Assembly (NCBI GenBank): GCA_002394665.1
Contig: DGUL01000013.1
Location: 1 to 11,797, forward strand
Reading direction: 5' to 3'
From: Rickettsiales bacterium UBA4311
GTDB lineage: Bacteria; Pseudomonadota; Alphaproteobacteria; Rickettsiales; Deianiraeaceae
Length of the DNA stretch: 11,797 nt
Of this stretch, positions 5,703-11,797 are shown in pieces; position 1 is the stretch's first letter, and each line of letters opens with the position of its first letter. The position numbers and the translations under genes are program-made. The notes under the pieces were generated by a model. That model was not told the DNA's origin and ran no database searches. It worked only from the letters and a program-made list of their open reading frames with translations.

Positions 5703-8087
5703 ATGTTTTTTCTGTTTAAGCCGACAGATAAGAATAGGAATGTTGAGGCAAATGAGAAATCTTTTTCTAAAATGTTGCCATATACATATCACTATGATGA
5801 GAATACGGTTTTAACAAAAAATAATGAATTTTTGTCGGTTATAAAACTTGAAGGTTTTGCTTTTCAAACGGCCGACGATGAGGACGTTGATAACAAAAAG
5901 ACATTAAGAAATAATTTATTTAAAGGTATGGCGGCAGATGGTTTGTCATTGTGCGTTCATACAATTAGGCGTAAGTTTTCAGCTTTTCCAGAGGGTGAAT
6001 TTAATAATATTTTTACTGAAATGTTAAATGAACAATGGCGTAAAAAACACGGGCCAGATAAGAGTTTTATAAACGAATATTATCTTACTATTATAAAACA
6101 AGGGCCCAAAGATCCTACTGCTGTGATTAAAAACATTATTGGCAAATTTTTACCAATGGCGGCAACGGAAAGCAAAGCAATGAAAGAGGCTTATGCAGAT
6201 TTGGCGGAAGTTAGAGATAGATTATTGAACGGCTTGATGTCGTATAAAGCAAAATTGTTGGGAATTAGAAAAAACGAGGATGGTTATTTTAGTGAAATAT
6301 GTGAGTTTTTGGGAAGAATTGCCAATTGCTGTTATGAACAACAAATGCTTGTTCCACGTGGAAGTATAAGTAAATACATAAACACACAACGTCTTTATTT
6401 TGGAAATAAAGCAATAGAGTGTTTTGGGCCTAATTATCACAAATTTGCCGCAATAGTGAGTTTAAAAGAATATCGCCCACAGACATATGCTGGAATTTTA
6501 GATGGTTTCTTGAGTATGCCATCGGAGTTTATAATTACACAAACTTATACTTTCACAGATAGACAAAAAGCAGTCTCAACAATGCAATTACAACAAAGAC
6601 GATTGGCACAATCGGAGGACGTTGCAGTTTCCCAGACAATGGAAATTAATGAAGCTTTAGATTTAGCTATGAGTGGAGCTTTTGGTTTCGGCTTGCATCA
6701 CCTTACAATTATGTGTATAGCCGATGACTTAAAATCGCTTGATGACGCTTGCTCGCAGGCGGTAGTCCAGTTTTCAAATGTTGGTATTGCGGCGGTTAGG
6801 GAGCAAATGAATATGGAACCTTGTTTTTGGGCTCAATTTCCAGCAAATACAGCTTTTGCAGTTAGAAAATCAACAATAAATACTTTAAATCTTTCTGGTT
6901 TTGTTTCATTTCATAATTATCCAACAGGAAAATATAAGGGAAACCATTGGGGCAATGCTTGCACGGTTCTTGACACAACTTCTGGCACACCATACTTTTT
7001 CAGTTTCCACGCAAGAGATGTAGGACACACTATGATTATAGGACCAACTGGCGGCGGTAAAACGATGCTTCTTAATTTCTTGACGGCACAGGCACAGAAA
7101 TTTAAACCGCGACTTTTCTTTTTTGATAAAGATAGGGGTGCAGAGTTATTTATTAGAGCAATAAACGGAAGTTATACAATTATAAATCCGGGTTTGCCTT
7201 GTCATTTTAATCCTCTTTTCTTACCAGATACTCCGGAAAATAGAAACTTTTTGATTGAGTGGCTTACGATATTAGTTTCAACGCACGGGGAAATTGTAGG
7301 CGCAGACGATACAGCAAAACTTGCCGCGGCAGTTGACGGTGTTTACAAACTTCCGAAAAATCAAAGATTATTACATAATTTGGCTCCATTTTTGGGGTTA
7401 GAAATTGGCAATAGTTTATCAGTTCGTTTAAAGATGTGGCACAGCGATGGTGCGAAAGCAGGGATTTTTGATAACGATCACGATATGTTGGATTTTTCAA
7501 CAAATAGAACTTTTGCTTTTGATATGGCTTTGATTATGCAAGATCCGATAGCATTAGCACCTGTTATGCTTTACATTTTCTACAAAATAAATCAATCACT
7601 TGATGGAAGCCCAACTATGGTTGTTATGGACGAGGCTTGGGCTTTAATAGGAAATAAAGTTTTTGCTCCAAAAATTAAAGACTGGTTGAAGGTTATGAGA
7701 AAGTTAAACGCATTTTGTGTTTTTGCCACGCAGTCGGTTGAAGACGCGGCAAAAAGTGAAATTAGCGACACATTGGTACAACAGACAGCAACGCAGATTT
7801 TCTTAGCAAATTTAAAGGCAACGAACGCGTACAGAGAGGTGTTTATGCTATCGCAAAGAGAACTTGCACTTGTAAAAACAACTGATCCTTCAAGTCGTTT
7901 CTTTTTACTTAAACAAGACCAAGATGGCGTTGTTGCAAGAGCAAATATGACAGGAATGAGCGATATGATAAATACACTTTCAGGTAGAACAGATTTGTGC
8001 ATTATGGTGGATCAGATTAGAAAAGAATACGGAGATGATAGTGCAAAATGGTTGCCTATTTATTTTGAAAAGTTGCATAATATGTAG
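5703..8087 (+). CDS. virB4: Type IV secretion system ATPase VirB4
   Basis: VirB4 is the conserved inner-membrane-associated ATPase that energises assembly and substrate transfer of type IV secretion systems. The protein has 794 residues, the normal family length. The N-terminal domain has the expected LPYTYHYDENTVLTKNNEFL ... KLEGFAFQTAD region. The family signature FWAQFPAN ... SGFVSFHNYPTGKYKGNHWG ... SGTPYFFSFH precedes the ATPase core. Walker A is GPTGGGKT (447-454) and Walker B is VVMDEAW (640-646, with D643 and E644). ATQS (675-678) fits the following ATPase motif. All key residues are present, so it should be active. No virB3 or other vir gene is next to it on the left, where waaA diverges. 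The metallophosphoesterase-like gene follows after 5 bases, so the two are probably co-transcribed. A TrbE-type conjugative homologue is the alternative, but the sequence resembles alphaproteobacterial VirB4 more. Confidence 0.93.
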   Translation: MFFLFKPTDKNRNVEANEKSFSKMLPYTYHYDENTVLTKNNEFLSVIKLEGFAFQTADDEDVDNKKTLRNNLFKGMAADGLSLCVHTIRRKFSAFPEGEFNNIFTEMLNEQWRKKHGPDKSFINEYYLTIIKQGPKDPTAVIKNIIGKFLPMAATESKAMKEAYADLAEVRDRLLNGLMSYKAKLLGIRKNEDGYFSEICEFLGRIANCCYEQQMLVPRGSISKYINTQRLYFGNKAIECFGPNYHKFAAIVSLKEYRPQTYAGILDGFLSMPSEFIITQTYTFTDRQKAVSTMQLQQRRLAQSEDVAVSQTMEINEALDLAMSGAFGFGLHHLTIMCIADDLKSLDDACSQAVVQFSNVGIAAVREQMNMEPCFWAQFPANTAFAVRKSTINTLNLSGFVSFHNYPTGKYKGNHWGNACTVLDTTSGTPYFFSFHARDVGHTMIIGPTGGGKTMLLNFLTAQAQKFKPRLFFFDKDRGAELFIRAINGSYTIINPGLPCHFNPLFLPDTPENRNFLIEWLTILVSTHGEIVGADDTAKLAAAVDGVYKLPKNQRLLHNLAPFLGLEIGNSLSVRLKMWHSDGAKAGIFDNDHDMLDFSTNRTFAFDMALIMQDPIALAPVMLYIFYKINQSLDGSPTMVVMDEAWALIGNKVFAPKIKDWLKVMRKLNAFCVFATQSVEDAAKSEISDTLVQQTATQIFLANLKATNAYREVFMLSQRELALVKTTDPSSRFFLLKQDQDGVVARANMTGMSDMINTLSGRTDLCIMVDQIRKEYGDDSAKWLPIYFEKLHNM

Positions 8088-8092
8088 GATTT

Positions 8093-10351
8093 ATGGGTCA
8101 AAAGTTAAAAGTACCACTAAGTTTTTTACCGGCCGACAAAGCAATAGGTGTACGGCAGTCCAATTCGAATAAACAATGGGGGCAACAAATTGAATATTTC
8201 ATAGCTTTAAACCAAGAAGAACAGGATAAACAAGTTATGCAACATTCGTCAGACATTAAAACAATTGATCCTGGAAGATACTATAGTTATATTTCTGAAC
8301 TTGAAGCCATTGCAGATGAAGTTAACAGTATACAAGTTTTGAAAAAGGATGAAAAAAAAAATGACAAACTTTGGAATGCAACACCAGTTACTTCTGACAT
8401 AGAAGGAGATGTTAGAAAGGCTTTTAAACTTCTAAAGAGGTGTGGATTTATAAAAGGTGATATTAAAGTAAATTCAGAAAACGGCGAGATAGAAATGGAG
8501 TTGGAAGATAATCCTGAGAATGTAGTTGAAGGTGTTGTGTGTGGCGATATTTTTGAAGCAGGAGCAGGCAGAGGACATTACAACTATTTGCTTTTTAGAG
8601 TTTTATACGCGATCAAACATTCGGAATTTGGGCAAAAGCTTCATTTGATAAAGGGAAATCACGATCTTTATACTGGTGCTGGTCCGTATAAAGCTAAGTT
8701 GTATAGTGAACTGGATTATTATAAAAAAATGATTTATCCGTATCTGGAAAACAGATGGATAAAGGAAGTTGAGGAAACAAATCCAGAAAACCCAAATGAA
8801 AAAAAAAAAGTTTTTTTTGTTTTTCAACACGCTTTTTTTACAGATAATAATGGGGAATTAAAAAAGCAACTCGGCGAAGATTACGATGATTATAAAAAAC
8901 TCGGCAATGATAATAGCGAGAAGAGCAAGTGGCGTGAAGAAAATTGTTGCCTTCCTTATGATACGGAGTCGTATGATCGGTTATTACCAAGTAAACGTAA
9001 AGGTTATTATAACAGTGGCAATGATGTGCTATATCAGGCGTTAGGTTATTTTCCATCAATAGATACGCAAGCAGGCAGGGCGTTACCAAATAAACGTTTC
9101 ACCACAGAAGACTTGCAAAGCAGACTTGCCACGCTTGTAAATAATTTGCAAGTCGAGAATCCGAACGGTTTTCAAGATTTAACTACCGACAATATTAGAC
9201 TGGTTTTCGGTCACGAGCATTCCAAGCAACAGTACTATCCGGAAGGCGAATGCGACGACAAATCTAAAAATATATTTATGGTAGATACCTACTATAGCAA
9301 CGCAGGCGATGTTTACGAAATACCAGCGAATGCTTTTAAACAACACGGCGAAAACCACTATTACGGTGCTATGCTTTCTGTTGAAGGCGGAAGACCAGAA
9401 CAAAGTCAGGAAAGAGAAGAGGCTTATGAGAAAAATTTCAACAATAAGCTTGCTGCAAAAGGAGAAGCTATAAAGGAAATTTTAGAGAAAATAAAAAAAG
9501 ATAAAGAACAACAAGAACAACAAGCGAAACTTGAAAATGAGGAAGAACAAGAAGAGATACAAGATACAGAACAACAAAGCGGACAAGGTGAACAACCGGA
9601 AAAAGCCATTATTTCAAAAGAATACAGAAGAGATGATGGCATGTTAGGAGATTTATCAAAACAAGAAAATTCAACAGAAAACAATTTGCCAACGAATAAC
9701 AATGTAGATAATCTTACTTCAGTGAATGCAAAAAAAGACAATTTGTCGAAAACTGTTTCAAAGCGAGACGATAATACAGCGACAGAAACAATACTCACTA
9801 CTAATAAACAGACGAACGAACCAGTTGTTATTCAAAGCGACTCGAGCAACGACAAAAAAACAAATCCTTTGTATTCGTCCGCTAATAGTTTTAATAGCAA
9901 CATCACCACTTCTTCATACAAAGGAAATGCTTCTACGATAGGTTATGGAGATGTTTATAATAATAAGCAAAATGTTATGGATAACAATCAACAGAAAAAG
10001 AACACTGGGACTAACAATACAAAACAAAATATTGGCAATAATAACCAAAATTTTAACATTGGACAAGAAAATCAGAAGCAAAATGAGAAAAGCTTTGCTT
10101 TGCCTATTGTAACTGGTACAATAACGATCGCAGGCGGAATTGCAAGTGTTTTATCGTTCGCAGATGTCATAAAAGGAATTCCAGTCGGTGGTAAAATAGT
10201 CATGGCAGTACTATCTGTTGGTTTAGGTGCTTTCACCATAGGGTACAGTAACCACCTAAATCAAGAGAATAAAAAAATAAATAATCAAAACACAAATTTA
10301 ATAAATAAAAACGACTTAAACAAGTTGCAAAACCAGCAACATTCTAAGTAA
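8093..10351 (+). CDS. Metallophosphoesterase-like protein with disordered region and C-terminal membrane hairpin
   Basis: The protein has 752 residues and no signal peptide. Residues about 97-410 carry the five motifs of the calcineurin-like phosphoesterase fold in order: SDIEGD (101-106), CGDIFE (150-155), KGNHD (187-191), FQHAFF (244-249) and FGHEH (372-376). Motif I has Glu where the family usually has His (DxH). The spacing resembles PPP-type phosphatases, so it may hydrolyse a phosphoester, possibly on protein or nucleotide; the substrate is unknown. Residues about 435-495 are highly charged and could form a coiled coil. Residues about 495-665 are Asn/Gln/Ser/Thr-rich and probably disordered. 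Two Gly-rich hydrophobic segments (about 668-690 and 699-718) suggest a membrane hairpin, followed by a polar, basic tail rich in Asn and Lys. The gene lies 5 bases after virB4, so a role with the type IV secretion system, as accessory protein or substrate, is inferred. Coding A-runs of 10 (8352-8361) and 11 (8799-8809) are present. I do not recognise the full architecture. Confidence 0.8.
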   Translation: MGQKLKVPLSFLPADKAIGVRQSNSNKQWGQQIEYFIALNQEEQDKQVMQHSSDIKTIDPGRYYSYISELEAIADEVNSIQVLKKDEKKNDKLWNATPVTSDIEGDVRKAFKLLKRCGFIKGDIKVNSENGEIEMELEDNPENVVEGVVCGDIFEAGAGRGHYNYLLFRVLYAIKHSEFGQKLHLIKGNHDLYTGAGPYKAKLYSELDYYKKMIYPYLENRWIKEVEETNPENPNEKKKVFFVFQHAFFTDNNGELKKQLGEDYDDYKKLGNDNSEKSKWREENCCLPYDTESYDRLLPSKRKGYYNSGNDVLYQALGYFPSIDTQAGRALPNKRFTTEDLQSRLATLVNNLQVENPNGFQDLTTDNIRLVFGHEHSKQQYYPEGECDDKSKNIFMVDTYYSNAGDVYEIPANAFKQHGENHYYGAMLSVEGGRPEQSQEREEAYEKNFNNKLAAKGEAIKEILEKIKKDKEQQEQQAKLENEEEQEEIQDTEQQSGQGEQPEKAIISKEYRRDDGMLGDLSKQENSTENNLPTNNNVDNLTSVNAKKDNLSKTVSKRDDNTATETILTTNKQTNEPVVIQSDSSNDKKTNPLYSSANSFNSNITTSSYKGNASTIGYGDVYNNKQNVMDNNQQKKNTGTNNTKQNIGNNNQNFNIGQENQKQNEKSFALPIVTGTITIAGGIASVLSFADVIKGIPVGGKIVMAVLSVGLGAFTIGYSNHLNQENKKINNQNTNLINKNDLNKLQNQQHSK

Positions 10352-10366
10352 TCCAGACGATTAAAT

Positions 10367-10404
10367 AAAAAAAAAGCAAGTGCACCTGTAAAGCGCACTT
10401 GCTT
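10367..10404 (-). terminator. Rho-independent terminator of paralogue C
   Basis: The hairpin arms are AAGCAAGTGC (10374-10383) and GCACTTGCTT (10395-10404) with an 11-base loop. On the minus strand they are followed by a T-run (complement of 10367-10375). It lies 28 bases after the paralogue C stop, in the convergent gap to the phosphoesterase-like gene. On the plus strand there is no T-run after the stem, so it is mainly a minus-strand terminator. Confidence 0.85.
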
Positions 10405-10432
10405 GATTACAAATCAATGCGTATTCTTTTTA

Positions 10433-11785
10433 TTACAAGAATTCAACGCCAAACTTCACACCAACATCGTGTGTTTTGAATTTAACACAATTGACTTTAA
10501 CATCAGTGTATCTATATTCAGCACCAACTGTAAATCTGTCTTTTATGACAAATTCAACACCAGCTCCGACATTTAGACCAACATTGTACGATGTCTTTGT
10601 GCTTGAAACTGAATGTACTTTATTTTCATTGTTTGTGTTGTTTTGGTTTGTGTTTTCTGTTGTATTGTTGTTTTCAGGTTCTGCAGCTGGTTCTGTTGTT
10701 GGCTCTTCGGTTTGAGTTGTTGGCTCAACCCAGCCTTTAACATTACTTGGAGCATTTTGCTCTATTTGTGATTGCAACCAGTTCGTCATCCAAGTTTGTA
10801 CGTTCTCATCGTTACTATTCTCATAAGATTTTATTAAATCGGCAGTAGACATTCCGCTGTCTAAAACATTATCAGAATCACTATATTCAGCATTGCTGAA
10901 ATCTATAAAAGCATAAGTCTTGTTACCATAGTCTAAAAACTTTATGAGATTTGACGTTACACCGTATTGCTCTAACATTGTTTCGTCGTAGTCTGGCGTG
11001 AAACCCAGATTTTGTAATTTGGAAATAAAATCATTTAAGTCAACCCCATTGTATCCACCTAGGTTTTCGAAATTCGTATAACTATTTGTATAAGAATATC
11101 CATGGTAACGTGCATTATATGGAGAACCTTCAAAGTTGCGGTCGGAGGTGTAGACTTTAACTGAATTCATATTGAATGGGAGGTCAGCAAGGTCAATATC
11201 AGTATTGGCAGCATTGTTTACAAACATATATTGCACAAGCGCCAATGCCGCATCATACTTTCCGTTAGCATTTTGTTCTGGAGTTCCGTAAAGTCTGTTA
11301 AATGTTTCACCTGTTTCAGCATAAGCATTTTCTTTTTGTTTATATTGATTAACACTCATACCAACTAATGCGTAAGGTCTTATATTTAAATCTTTACTAA
11401 CTTTGAAAGAAGAACCCAGTTTTGCATTAACATTTAAGAAATTCTGGAAATTGTGATTTTTAACAAACTCATTGTTAAAAGCATACTTTCCTTCAACATT
11501 TAACCCTGCAAACGGATGAATTTTATCATTTAATTTATAGAATGCATTAAAACCAACGCTTGCCGATATAGAATGTGAATTTGCATTCGTTTTTTCACCA
11601 GCTGATTTAGCTTGATCTATTGCATCTTTAACATCACCTGAATAAAAACCAGCAGAATAACCAATTCCTGCCTGTGCTTTTCCATAAAACTTGTCATTAA
11701 AGTCCATTGCCAAAGCACTGCTTCCCGCACCTGCTAAGATCATTGCAGAAAGTGATAAAGTTGAAAGTTTTGATATACTTGCCAT
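10433..11785 (-). CDS. Outer-membrane beta-barrel protein, paralogue C (complete)
   Basis: The protein has 450 residues and is a close paralogue of B: the same signal peptide (cleavage probably after A26), the same first barrel half up to about residue 182, and a C-terminal region that is almost identical and ends in KFGVEFL. The middle differs in blocks. The segments around 183-205 and 212-240 and those after the shared LIKF and NAEY are replaced or shortened, while DLNDFIS, PDY-ETMLE, YAF-DFSNAEY, MSTAD and WLQSQIEQ are kept. The Glu/Pro/Thr linker is shorter and has only one EEPTTE copy. VNCVKF near the C-terminus replaces VNGVKF of B, a single-base change that introduces a lone cysteine. 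Only 12 bases of upstream sequence are visible; they match those of A and B, so the same promoter type is likely but the G-tract is outside the window. A surface antigen or porin role is inferred. Confidence 0.9.
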   Translation of the reverse strand: MASISKLSTLSLSAMILAGAGSSALAMDFNDKFYGKAQAGIGYSAGFYSGDVKDAIDQAKSAGEKTNANSHSISASVGFNAFYKLNDKIHPFAGLNVEGKYAFNNEFVKNHNFQNFLNVNAKLGSSFKVSKDLNIRPYALVGMSVNQYKQKENAYAETGETFNRLYGTPEQNANGKYDAALALVQYMFVNNAANTDIDLADLPFNMNSVKVYTSDRNFEGSPYNARYHGYSYTNSYTNFENLGGYNGVDLNDFISKLQNLGFTPDYDETMLEQYGVTSNLIKFLDYGNKTYAFIDFSNAEYSDSDNVLDSGMSTADLIKSYENSNDENVQTWMTNWLQSQIEQNAPSNVKGWVEPTTQTEEPTTEPAAEPENNNTTENTNQNNTNNENKVHSVSSTKTSYNVGLNVGAGVEFVIKDRFTVGAEYRYTDVKVNCVKFKTHDVGVKFGVEFL

Positions 11786-11797
11786 AAAAATAACATT

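Noticed and set aside
7264..8002. Minus-strand open frames inside virB4
   Set aside because: They lie opposite conserved VirB4 motifs and have no recognisable domain.
9424..9941. Open frames on the minus strand and in another plus frame within the N/Q-rich part of the phosphoesterase-like gene
   Set aside because: Low-complexity coding sequence readily gives Ser/Cys-rich shadow frames; no start context or family match.
8093..10351. Frameshift or gene fusion in the phosphoesterase-like gene at its long A-runs
   Set aside because: The frame stays open across both runs and all five motifs are in one frame, so the gene is intact as given.
1..11797. CRISPR array, prophage, insertion sequence, tRNA or rRNA
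   Set aside because: No regularly spaced repeats, no transposase or phage genes, and no RNA gene pattern in the short intergenic gaps; the only large repeats are the outer-membrane gene copies and their flank.

Overview
This AT-rich window looks chromosomal and comes from a Gram-negative bacterium. An Alphaproteobacterium with a host-associated lifestyle is most likely (Rickettsiales/Holosporales-like, or an uncultured gut lineage). This is inferred from a VirB4 resembling the alphaproteobacterial type IV secretion ATPases, a Kdo transferase (so LPS is made), gatC, an expanded outer-membrane protein family, low GC and long homopolymers. No rRNA, tRNA, transposase, CRISPR array or prophage gene was found.

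Layout. (1) Bases 1-2025 hold two minus-strand paralogues of a signal-peptide-bearing beta-barrel outer-membrane protein: copy A, cut by the left edge, and copy B, complete. They are separated by a duplicated intergenic region that carries a truncated 5' fragment of the neighbouring lipoprotein gene. (2) Bases 2204-4254 hold a plus-strand cluster: SPOR-domain lipoprotein, gatC, radC. (3) Bases 4316-5650 hold waaA (Kdo transferase) on the minus strand. (4) Bases 5703-10351 hold a plus-strand pair: virB4, then 5 bases later a 752-residue metallophosphoesterase-like protein with a long disordered N/Q-rich region and a C-terminal membrane hairpin. (5) Bases 10433-11785 hold a third outer-membrane paralogue, copy C, on the minus strand.

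Regulation. The outer-membrane promoters of copies A and B carry a G/C homopolymer (11 and 10 bases) exactly where the -35/-10 spacer would be, giving spacers of 17 and 16 bp. This is the architecture of classical phase-variable porin promoters. The virB4 promoter candidate likewise has a run of 16 A in its spacer. In both promoter types the -10 hexamer ends 15 bases before the ATG, and none of the genes has a recognisable Shine-Dalgarno sequence, so transcripts may have very short leaders. The three paralogues share nearly identical ends and differ in blocks in the middle, which suggests recombinational antigenic variation combined with promoter phase switching.

How the parts may fit together (inference): surface proteins, LPS assembly and a type IV secretion ATPase lie together. 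The phosphoesterase-like protein behind virB4 is a candidate secretion-system accessory protein or effector that I do not recognise as a described family.
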